Assembly (NCBI GenBank): GCA_026990725.1
Contig: JALXCX010000474.1
Location: 1 to 9,733, forward strand
Direction of reading: 5' to 3'
DNA from: Desulfobulbaceae bacterium
GTDB taxonomy: Bacteria > Desulfobacterota > Desulfobulbia > Desulfobulbales > Desulfobulbaceae
Length of the DNA stretch: 9,733 nucleotides
How positions within the stretch are numbered: position 1 is the first letter of the stretch; every line of letters starts with the position of its first letter. Made by a program: the position numbers and the translations under genes. Below are positions 1-6,366 of the stretch, in pieces. Below the pieces are notes generated by a model. The model was not told the DNA's origin and made no database searches. It saw only the letters and a program-made list of their open reading frames with translations.

Positions 1-2
1 GT

Positions 3-488
3 ATCACAGGATTTGAGCAACAACGAATAACGCTTGAACAAGAGGTTAAGCTTGCGCAAACCGCTGCAAAAAACTTACAGAAATACAAAGATGAAGTGGA
101 AGAGGCAGAAAAACGATTTGCAGAAACCGCAATTGTTCTACCCAAGCAAAAGGAGATCCCTAACTTATTACGCAATATTTCTGATCTTGGAAAAGGCGCT
201 GGCCTGGATTTTCTTTCCTTTAAACCTGCCCAGGAACAACCTAAAGATTTTTATGCCGAAATCCCTGTGGATATAAAAATTCGTGGTCCCTACCATAACA
301 TGGGGTATTTTCTTGATCAAGTGAGTAAACTTGATCGAATAGTCACTGTAGACAATATTAATATGGGCTCACCTGCAAAAGAAGGCGGAGAAATGCTCTT
401 AAACTCAAGTTGTCGGCTGGTGACTTATCGATTCACCAACACCCAGGTCAGCAAGACTGATGGTAAAAAAAAGAAAGGTAAGAAATAG
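3..488 (+). CDS. pilO: Type IV pilus inner-membrane alignment protein PilO (3' part, 5' end outside window)
   Basis: The reading frame is open from the left edge (first full codon at position 3) to TAG at 486-488, giving 161 residues. The N-terminal cytoplasmic stub and membrane helix expected of PilO are missing because they lie upstream. What is visible is a charged coiled-coil stretch up to about residue 45, then 'VLPKQKEIPNLLRNIS' and the ferredoxin-like C-terminal domain containing 'IPVDIKIRGPYHNMGYFLDQV' style residues, which is the typical PilO signature region (residues about 46-145). The tail is lysine-rich. PilO pairs with PilN in the inner membrane and contacts PilP, linking the cytoplasmic PilM ring to the secretin. 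Its stop codon overlaps the Shine-Dalgarno of pilP, so the two are translationally coupled. The GTG at 96 is not the true start, since the frame continues upstream with PilO-like coiled coil. Confidence 0.9.
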   Translation: MTGFEQQRITLEQEVKLAQTAAKNLQKYKDEVEEAEKRFAETAIVLPKQKEIPNLLRNISDLGKGAGLDFLSFKPAQEQPKDFYAEIPVDIKIRGPYHNMGYFLDQVSKLDRIVTVDNINMGSPAKEGGEMLLNSSCRLVTYRFTNTQVSKTDGKKKKGKK

Positions 489-490
489 GA
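487..490 (+). promoter_or_regulatory. Shine-Dalgarno of pilP, overlapping the pilO stop codon
   Basis: AGGA lies 8 nt before the ATG at 499 and shares two bases with the pilO TAG (486-488). This supports 499 rather than the earlier in-frame ATG at 460, which would sit inside the lysine-rich end of pilO and place a very basic leader before the signal sequence. Confidence 0.65.
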
Positions 491-498
491 CTGCCGGC

Positions 499-1014
499 AT
501 GGAACATATCATAAAAATGAATTCGTGTTGTTTGGCATTGTTTCTGGGAGGGTTTCTTCTCGTTGCACCATGGTCTGTTTCTGGGAGCACTGAAGGGCTT
601 AAAAGCCAGATAAATCAAGCCGATCAGCCCAACGCCAGCAAGGTTTTTGAATACCAGCTGGAAGGTCGTCCAGATCCTTTTCTTCCTTTTATATCAAAAC
701 AGGTAGCCACCCAAAAAATAGGGGCCGATGATATAGTCGATGACGATGTCGAGTTAACAGGTATGCGAAAATTTGAACCTGGTCAACTCACGCTCGTTGC
801 GGTCATGTTTGCTAATAACCGGGCTCTGGCAATGGTTGAAGATGTCACGGGCAAGGGCTATGTGCTCAAAGAAGGCATGCCGATAGGCAAACGTGGGGTT
901 GTCCATGCTATTACCGAAGAACAAGTCACTGTTTTGGAAACGGCTCACACAAGGGCCGGAAGAAAACTTGAGAATAAAATTGTAATGCGCCTGAACAAAG
1001 AGGGAGATAAATAA
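499..1014 (+). CDS. pilP: Type IV pilus assembly protein PilP
   Basis: This 171-residue protein has a hydrophobic N-terminal segment (residues about 8-29) followed by a flexible linker, the family hallmark 'EGRPDPFLPF' (55-64), and a compact beta domain. In that domain 'FEPGQLTLVAVMF' (92-104) and 'YVLKEGMPIGKRGVVHAI' (121-138) match the conserved PilP core. PilP binds the PilN/PilO heterodimer through its N-terminal linker and the N0 region of the secretin through its beta domain, bridging the periplasm. Classical PilP is an inner-membrane lipoprotein; here no lipobox ends the hydrophobic stretch (the two cysteines at 10-11 are at its beginning), so anchoring or processing by signal peptidase I is more likely. 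The start at 499 was chosen for its Shine-Dalgarno; ATG at 460 or 517 is possible. The gene ends 2 nt before the next one. Confidence 0.9.
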   Translation: MEHIIKMNSCCLALFLGGFLLVAPWSVSGSTEGLKSQINQADQPNASKVFEYQLEGRPDPFLPFISKQVATQKIGADDIVDDDVELTGMRKFEPGQLTLVAVMFANNRALAMVEDVTGKGYVLKEGMPIGKRGVVHAITEEQVTVLETAHTRAGRKLENKIVMRLNKEGDK

Positions 1015-1016
1015 AC

Positions 1017-2582
1017 ATGCTTCATTTAGTTTCATTTAGCCACAGCAACCGCGTCAAGCTGTACTATTGTTTTTGTACTGTTATCGCATGTTTGCTGTTA
1101 ACAAACTTGTCAACCGTCAGGGCAACCGAGAATAATGATGCAAAAAACATCGTTAGTAGCGTCACGGCCCATATAGCAGGTAACGATCTGACTCTTTCAA
1201 TTCATGGTTCCACTGCGCCAACCTACTCTGTTTTTGAATTGTTCAAACCAGCTCGTATCGTTGTTGATGTCGCCAATGCGGCTGCTCCGCCTCAGGACAA
1301 GATGTCCTTACCGGCAGACCTCAAGGTTACGGTTGCAACACAGGCTATAGCAGATGTCCAACCAGCCACAACACGTTTTACATTTACTCTGGATCAATCT
1401 CACGCCTTTGTCACTCAGGAAAAAAACAATGATATAAATATTCTGATAAAAGACTTTGTGAAAAAAACTGATTCTAGCCAGGCCAAACCTGTCAAAGTAG
1501 CAGGTGCTGTCAATAACAGTGCCCAAAAAGAACTAGTGACAAGCCCTACGCAGCAAATGCCGTCAATAGCAAGTCAACTACCGGCAGTGGACCCAATGAA
1601 GGCAGGTAGAGTTGAGGCCGCCAAAGATGCAGCCACTGCCATGAAAGATAATTTCAATTTTTCCGGCTACAACAAGGAGCATATAACAGTAGATTTTTAT
1701 AAAATTGACCTGCATAATGTTTTCCGCCTGTTACGTGATGTCAGTGGTGTAAACATTGTGGTCGACGAATCGGTTAGCGGTTCGCTAACCCTTGCACTGG
1801 ACGATGTTCCATGGGATTTTGCCCTGGACATCATACTCAATCTCAAAGACCTCGCCAAAGAAGAACGTTTCAACACCATTGTTATCCACTCAAAAGCAAA
1901 AGAGTTTAACTGGCCTGAACGCGCAGAGGATAATTTAAGCTTTGAAGCTGATGAGGAAATGGCTGTTCAGGAATCTCTGGTTATTCAGCAACAGGAGAAT
2001 ATTCCACCTGAAATTGTTGAAGCAAAAAAAGTCATCGCCCAAGGACGAAAGGCAGAGAAAAAAGGAAATGCTGAAACGGCAATTCAACTCTATGAAAAAG
2101 CATTCAAACTCTGGCCTAAAAACGCGCGACTTGCAAATAAAATAGCAGCATTATATCTGGTTCAGCTTCGTCAGAATGCAAAAGCAGCATACTTTGCAGA
2201 CAAGGCCTTGTCTCTGGACAAAAAGAACACAAGTGCTGCTCTCAACGCGGCAATTGCGAATGCCAATATGCAGGAAAATCGTGCCGCTCAGCAATACTTT
2301 GATCAAAGTATACATGTTGGCAAACCGACCGAAGAGGCTCTGCTGAGCTATGCCGCCTTCAGCGAGAAACAACGCCAATATGCTGCAGCTGCAAAGCTTT
2401 TGGAAAAACATGATAAATTATTCGGACCAAATCTGACCTCAATGGTTGCACGAGCTCGAATCCTAGACAAAATGGGTGAAGTTGATGCGGCTACTAATTC
2501 ATATAAAGCCATTTTGTATGCCGGGTTTCAGGTACCGGGTGATCTTAAGAAATTTATAAAAAACAGGGCCAAAACCCGTTAA
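1017..2582 (+). CDS. Periplasmic AMIN-STN-TPR protein of the type IV pilus operon (PilQ N-terminal-like)
   Basis: The 521-residue product has a hydrophobic signal segment (about 13-34) with a plausible signal peptidase I site after 'TVRA' (residue 36). Residues about 45-147 form an AMIN-like domain ('FELFKPARIVVDVANA', then 'TRFTFTL'), the peptidoglycan-associated module at the N-terminus of PilQ. A low-complexity linker leads to an STN/secretin-N0-like domain at about 222-292, with 'ITVDFYKIDLHNVFRLLRDV', 'NIVVDESVSG' and 'VPWDFALDIIL', very close to PilQ. Instead of the secretin barrel, an acidic linker and about four to five TPR-like helical repeats follow (about 334-500). AGGGAG at 1001-1006 supports the ATG at 1017. 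Position between pilP and the secretin gene is where pilQ normally starts. Inferred role: tethering the secretin to peptidoglycan or aiding its assembly, as TPR pilotins (PilF/PilW) or MshN do. I know of no standard gene name for this architecture. Confidence 0.8.
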   Translation: MLHLVSFSHSNRVKLYYCFCTVIACLLLTNLSTVRATENNDAKNIVSSVTAHIAGNDLTLSIHGSTAPTYSVFELFKPARIVVDVANAAAPPQDKMSLPADLKVTVATQAIADVQPATTRFTFTLDQSHAFVTQEKNNDINILIKDFVKKTDSSQAKPVKVAGAVNNSAQKELVTSPTQQMPSIASQLPAVDPMKAGRVEAAKDAATAMKDNFNFSGYNKEHITVDFYKIDLHNVFRLLRDVSGVNIVVDESVSGSLTLALDDVPWDFALDIILNLKDLAKEERFNTIVIHSKAKEFNWPERAEDNLSFEADEEMAVQESLVIQQQENIPPEIVEAKKVIAQGRKAEKKGNAETAIQLYEKAFKLWPKNARLANKIAALYLVQLRQNAKAAYFADKALSLDKKNTSAALNAAIANANMQENRAAQQYFDQSIHVGKPTEEALLSYAAFSEKQRQYAAAAKLLEKHDKLFGPNLTSMVARARILDKMGEVDAATNSYKAILYAGFQVPGDLKKFIKNRAKTR

Positions 2583-2625
2583 TACAGGCAAGCTGATTCC
2601 ACCGCATATCGAGGAAAAACAAAAA

Positions 2626-4536
2626 ATGAAATTAACGTTCTATGTACTTAGCTTTTCTCTTGCCGCATCGTGCATGATGCTGACATCTTGTGTCCAGCCA
2701 CAGGATACGCAAAACAAGAAACCTGCGACAACGGAAAAACTAATCGCCAAAGCTATTGATGAGAAGCCCCCTGAACCGGCACAGTTACCTGTTCGCTATC
2801 AGACACCTGGGTATTTAACTGTCAATGATAAGGTTTCTGAGAATAAAGATGATACTGATACCCTTGAGTATAAAATAAAAGTAGGGGCAAATATCCGTTC
2901 AACAAAGGGGCCTCAGCCGCTTTGGGACATCATGAAACGACTTGCCAGCCTGAAAGGCATGAGTGTCAGCTGGGCCAGTGATGTTGATCAGAATGTTCTT
3001 GTTGACGTAGATATCAGTGCCAGCGACGACTACTCGGAAGCCATTGATAACCTGTTACGCCAGGTCGATTATTATCACGAGGTCAAGGGCTCTACCATCA
3101 TCATAAAATACAAAGAAACAAAAGTTTATCATGTCGCAATGCCGTTCACCAAGCAGACCTATGAGACAGCTACCGGTGGTAACGTTCTGGGCAGTGGTGA
3201 TGAAGGATCAAGTGTTGAAGGAACCATCAAGCTTGACAGCAAAGAAAATGAATTTGATATTTGGAAAAATATCAAAGAAAATCTTGATGCCATTATAGCG
3301 ACATGGTCGACAACGGAAGCGGCTCAGGCAGCGACAGAAGATTCTCCTCCCAAAAAAGACGGCGAAGTAAAATCGACTGGTGCTGCTGATGTAGTAGAGG
3401 CACCGACACGTCAGACATCAACATCCGGTAACAGCTATACCATCGATAAGCCAGTAGGCCTTATCACTGTTAACGCGCCGAGACCTCTTCAAAAACGAAT
3501 TTCAGAATACCTTGCAACAGTGAAGCACGAGCTGTACAAACAGGTTACTATTGAAGCCAAGATTATCGAAGTACAACTGACCGATAACTCAACTTTGGGG
3601 ATTGACTGGAACCTTTTGTTGAAAAGTTTGTCTTTTGCCGGTGGTGGGCTTGGCTTCGGCCAATCATATGGTAAAACTACAGGTGAAAGAAATTCTGTCA
3701 CAAGTACTTTTGGCAATAGTCTCGCAAGCTCTGTCGATAAACAAAATGTAGGAAAAAGTAGCCAGACCTCTGAAAACAGCACTTCCAATACGAACGATGG
3801 CGTTGATGCAGTAAGAGAAAGTGCTGACGGCAGTACACGGAATTCTTCTCTCGACTCCACCGTGACCTCGCTGGCAAGATCTGCCCGAGATAGTAGCCTG
3901 GCCTCTGTTGCAACCGTTTTGACTAATATTACTGGATCAGCATCCAATGCGGCTAGTGGTGCTCTATCACTGGCTAGTTTTAATTTTGCTAATTTCCTCC
4001 ATGCCTTAAGTGAACAGGGAAATACCACGATCCTTTCCAACCCAAAACTCAGTGTAATGAATGGTCAGCCAGCCCTGATTACTGTTGGCAGAAATGTCAC
4101 ATATGTTGACAGTATCGAAGCGACAGTCGATGGCAAAGGAGATAACAAATCAACGACTTATACAGTCAATACAGAACGTATTCTCTCTGGCGTTGGCCTT
4201 ACCTTGACCCCCGTTATACGTGATGATAATGAAATTATCATGAATCTTGTTCCTGTTACCTCTGTTCTTGAAGAACCTATAGAGTACAGACAAGTTGGTT
4301 TGGGCGAAGTTGGGCTACCAATTATCAACTTGCGGGAAATGAGTACAATGGTCAAGGTGAAAGACGGAGAGATGCTTGTCATTGGCGGTCTTATCAGCAC
4401 GGTGGAATCTAAAGAGGGAAACAATCTGTTTCCCGGACTTTCTGATGTTCCCGTGCTCAAATATTTGACGGGATATGAAACTAAAAAGATGATTAAACGA
4501 GAGTTGATTATTCTCCTCAGGCCACGAATCATATAA
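2626..4536 (+). CDS. mshL: Outer-membrane secretin lipoprotein, MshL/PilQ family
   Basis: The 636-residue protein starts with a lipoprotein signal peptide whose lipobox is 'MLTSC' (Cys22). Residues about 86-165 form an STN/N0-like domain ('PLWDIMKRLASLKGMSVSWA'). A KH-like N1 segment follows, interrupted by a hydrophilic stretch (about 183-268). The secretin domain runs from 'VTIEAKIIEVQL' (307-318) to the C-terminus, with hallmark segments 'TTILSNPKLSVMNGQPALI' (467-485), 'GVGLTLTPVI' (522-531), 'VKDGEMLVIGGLI' (578-590) and 'GLSDVPVLKYL' (604-614), ending 'ELIILLRPRII'. A Ser/Thr-rich insertion occupies about 345-450. Secretins oligomerise into the outer-membrane pore through which the pilus passes. 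The single STN plus lipobox and the absence of an AMIN domain fit the MSHA-type (MshL) better than PilQ. Shine-Dalgarno GAGGA is at 2611-2615. The symbol reflects family resemblance; pilQ could also be assigned by context. Confidence 0.88.
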   Translation: MKLTFYVLSFSLAASCMMLTSCVQPQDTQNKKPATTEKLIAKAIDEKPPEPAQLPVRYQTPGYLTVNDKVSENKDDTDTLEYKIKVGANIRSTKGPQPLWDIMKRLASLKGMSVSWASDVDQNVLVDVDISASDDYSEAIDNLLRQVDYYHEVKGSTIIIKYKETKVYHVAMPFTKQTYETATGGNVLGSGDEGSSVEGTIKLDSKENEFDIWKNIKENLDAIIATWSTTEAAQAATEDSPPKKDGEVKSTGAADVVEAPTRQTSTSGNSYTIDKPVGLITVNAPRPLQKRISEYLATVKHELYKQVTIEAKIIEVQLTDNSTLGIDWNLLLKSLSFAGGGLGFGQSYGKTTGERNSVTSTFGNSLASSVDKQNVGKSSQTSENSTSNTNDGVDAVRESADGSTRNSSLDSTVTSLARSARDSSLASVATVLTNITGSASNAASGALSLASFNFANFLHALSEQGNTTILSNPKLSVMNGQPALITVGRNVTYVDSIEATVDGKGDNKSTTYTVNTERILSGVGLTLTPVIRDDNEIIMNLVPVTSVLEEPIEYRQVGLGEVGLPIINLREMSTMVKVKDGEMLVIGGLISTVESKEGNNLFPGLSDVPVLKYLTGYETKKMIKRELIILLRPRII

Positions 4537-4582
4537 ACTATTTACAAATTACGTCTTATAGAGAGACCATTACATTTTGTTC

Positions 4583-4587
4583 GGGAG
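4583..4587 (+). promoter_or_regulatory. Shine-Dalgarno deciding the start of the lipoprotein gene
   Basis: GGGAG sits 7 nt before the ATG at 4595. An in-frame TTG at 4577 lies upstream of this element, would have no ribosome binding site, and would add six charged residues ahead of a standard lipoprotein signal peptide; 4595 is therefore preferred. Confidence 0.65.
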
Positions 4588-4594
4588 AGAACGT

Positions 4595-5623
4595 ATGAAA
4601 GTAATCAGACATATAATCACTGGACTGCTGTTGACTGGATTGATAGCCGGTTGCGGTCAGACAACTGTTGAAACCCTGAAAACTCCGGTAAAAGCACCGG
4701 CAGATGCACCAGGGAAGGGAATGACTGCGGTTATTCTTCCTTTTGCCGATTATAGTTACTCTGATGATCTTGAATCATCACATCGACGCAACATGGCAAT
4801 CACCGAGGCCTTAACTGACCAGTTGGTCAGTAATGGTTTTAGTCTTCCTGTGCAGGAAGATGTTTTCCATTACCTAGTTGATGAGCAGATCATCAAACTG
4901 GCTTCTTACGACGAAGGCCGGACCACCTCACTGTCCTTTGAACTCCAAGATACTGACTGGTCCGGGGTAATGAGAAATAAAATTCAACAATATATTAACG
5001 TACAAAACGCCGGAAAGCACCAGACGGTGGCAGCAAGTCCCGGTACCCATGGACTGACACGACAAAATATTAAAAAAATAGCGCGTCAATTTGGTGCCGA
5101 TTATGTCATCCGGGGGAGAATTCTGGAGTTTAAAACCCGCCAGGAACACACTTGGGCTCCCTGGAAACGAGGGATAGTTCCTTTTGTTATCGGCTCTACC
5201 GACCAGATAGCCTTTGGTTTTGCAGATTCAGATAAGTATGATGAATGGGGAAATATGGTTGCCGGTGGTACTTACGGCTCCTTGATCGGTTATAATGTTG
5301 AAGGTCCCTGGACCAGAGGCAGTGCCCATGACGCTTTCTTTGGATCAAATGGGGTTGGCGTCAATACTGTCTTGTGGGGTATTGTCGGGGCCGGAGTCGG
5401 TAAGGTTGCCCGCCACAGTGGCCAGGTCGATCAGGCTGTTGTCCAGATGCGCATCTGGATTCAGGATGCTTATAGCGGAAATGTTGTCTGGACCAATCGA
5501 ATTGACGTGAAAGTCGCTCCGGAATCTATCCTGGCGGATCGTCAATATGATACCCTGTTTGATAAAGCCATAACCCAGGCAACAACATCATTGATGAATA
5601 ACTTTGTCGAGACGACATTATAA
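4595..5623 (+). CDS. Putative outer-membrane lipoprotein with CsgG/TolB-N-like core, pilus operon-associated
   Basis: The 342-residue protein begins with a short lipoprotein signal peptide ending in the lipobox 'LIAGC' (Cys20). The mature part has 'MTAVILPFADYS' (43-54) as a first beta strand, a long helix with 'MAITEALTDQLVSNGF' (67-82), then 'IARQFGADYVIRGRILEF' (162-179) and 'MRIWIQDAYSGNVVWTNRI' (285-303). This strand-helix order and the 'GADYVIRG' and 'D..SGNVVW' patterns resemble CsgG, TolB-N and related outer-membrane lipoproteins. Between them lies an insertion rich in Gly, Trp and aromatic residues (about 185-275). No family name is recognised with confidence. Because it is the last gene of the pilus operon, 58 nt after the secretin, an accessory role in secretin assembly or stabilisation at the outer membrane is a reasonable inference, not shown by sequence. 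Asp or other +2 sorting signal is not obvious (Gly follows Cys), consistent with outer-membrane sorting. Confidence 0.75.
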   Translation: MKVIRHIITGLLLTGLIAGCGQTTVETLKTPVKAPADAPGKGMTAVILPFADYSYSDDLESSHRRNMAITEALTDQLVSNGFSLPVQEDVFHYLVDEQIIKLASYDEGRTTSLSFELQDTDWSGVMRNKIQQYINVQNAGKHQTVAASPGTHGLTRQNIKKIARQFGADYVIRGRILEFKTRQEHTWAPWKRGIVPFVIGSTDQIAFGFADSDKYDEWGNMVAGGTYGSLIGYNVEGPWTRGSAHDAFFGSNGVGVNTVLWGIVGAGVGKVARHSGQVDQAVVQMRIWIQDAYSGNVVWTNRIDVKVAPESILADRQYDTLFDKAITQATTSLMNNFVETTL

Positions 5624-5649
5624 TTCATTAATTCGACATTTTTTACTTC

Positions 5650-5697
5650 ACATAAAAACCCCCTTCCAGCGTCCCAGCCGGAAGGGGGTTTTTATGT
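5650..5697. terminator. Bidirectional intrinsic terminator between convergent operons
   Basis: A perfect 18-bp inverted repeat (arms 5650-5667 and 5680-5697) encloses a 12-nt loop. The GC-rich core (CCCCCTTCC / GGAAGGGGG) is flanked by AAAAA on the left and TTTTT on the right, so the hairpin is followed by a U-tract when transcribed from either strand. It lies 26 nt after the lipoprotein stop on the plus strand and 48 nt after the secB stop on the minus strand, where both operons should end. Confidence 0.93.
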
Positions 5698-5745
5698 ATA
5701 CAGCTTTGGGAAGCCCTTATCCCTTCCCGGACAACGGACAACCTG

Positions 5746-6213
5746 TTAATTCTGCTTTGATTTCTCTTTCTGGGCATTCTCATACAGGGCTACAAAGTTA
5801 ATCGGTTCCATCAGAAAAGGCATGAAACCGCCATCTACAGAGACCTGAGATGTAATCTGGCGAGTAAAGGGAAAAAGCATAAGTGGGCAGTCTACTGCCA
5901 TAACCCGTTGCAGATGCTCTGTTGGGATATTTTTTAACAAAAATACTGCCGCATGTTCCAATTCGACCACAAACATAACCGTGTCGTCCGATTTTTGATC
6001 AAGAATCTTTGCGGTTAGTGCAATGGTCACCTCATAATGGTCATCATCTACCTTTTGATTACTTAGCCTGAGGTTAAAATCGACTTTGGGCTCCTGACCC
6101 TGAGCAATAAAGATACCAGGCGCGTTAGGACTCTCAAAAGACAAATCTTTAATATACATCTTCTGCATACGGAAGACAGGAGCTTCCTGCTGGTCAGTAT
6201 TTTCTGCTGTCAT
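5746..6213 (-). CDS. secB: Protein-export chaperone SecB
   Basis: The 155-residue product is exactly the length of the Escherichia coli protein. Family features appear in order: 'FRMQKMYIKDLSFESPNAP' (14-32), the beta strands 'KVDFNLRLSNQKV' (43-55) and 'YEVTIALTAKI' (60-70), 'VVELEHAAVF' (82-91), and the C-terminal region 'CPLMLFPFTRQITSQVSVDG' (109-128) with 'PINFVALYEN' (137-146). SecB is a cytosolic homotetramer that keeps preproteins unfolded and passes them to SecA. The usual SecA-binding C-terminal zinc motif belongs to SecA, so no metal site is expected here. The Shine-Dalgarno AAAAGGA reads at 6227-6221, 7 nt before the ATG. The gene is 153 nt downstream of uvrA on the same strand and ends before the shared terminator. 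It may supply preproteins such as the secretin from the facing operon, although the neighbourhood alone does not show this. Confidence 0.93.
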   Translation of the reverse strand: MTAENTDQQEAPVFRMQKMYIKDLSFESPNAPGIFIAQGQEPKVDFNLRLSNQKVDDDHYEVTIALTAKILDQKSDDTVMFVVELEHAAVFLLKNIPTEHLQRVMAVDCPLMLFPFTRQITSQVSVDGGFMPFLMEPINFVALYENAQKEKSKQN

Positions 6214-6247
6214 ATCACATTCCTTTTTAGTCTGAGGTATTGGTTGT

Positions 6248-6271
6248 CAGCTGCCAGCAAGCAGGCAGCTG
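6248..6271. other. Hairpin in the uvrA-secB intergenic region
   Basis: An 8-bp perfect inverted repeat (CAGCTGCC at 6248-6255, GGCAGCTG at 6264-6271) with an 8-nt loop lies in the 153-nt gap before secB. On the minus strand it is not followed by a U-tract, so it is not a standard intrinsic terminator of uvrA; it ends about 34 nt before the secB start and could shape the secB leader or stop 3' decay of the uvrA transcript. A second, weaker repeat (CCAGGG at 6307-6312 with CCCTGG at 6335-6340) lies nearby. No convincing -35/-10 pair for secB was found. Confidence 0.45.
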
Positions 6272-6366
6272 CTGTTTATTTAATTCTCTCTGTTTGGAAA
6301 ACATTTCCAGGGAGAACAATACCAGATATTACAACCCTGGCATAAAAAAATAACTCAACTTATTTT

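Noticed and set aside
1772..1790. 8-bp perfect hairpin (GGTTAGCG, 3-nt loop) inside the AMIN-STN-TPR gene
   Set aside because: About one such stem is expected by chance in 10 kb; it lies in conserved STN codons and has no U-tract.
3489..4040. Long minus-strand open frame (183 codons) opposite the secretin gene
   Set aside because: It is antisense to a strongly supported gene, has no recognisable protein features, and its length is explained by the Ser/Thr-rich codon composition of the other strand.
4416..4434. 8-bp perfect hairpin (GGGAAACA, 3-nt loop) near the end of the secretin gene
   Set aside because: Lies in conserved secretin codons, has no U-tract and is within chance expectation.
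4537..4594. Possible separate promoter for the terminal lipoprotein (TTTACA at 4541 and TTATA-like bases at 4556)
   Set aside because: Spacing between the elements is far from 16-18 nt, so it is not supported.
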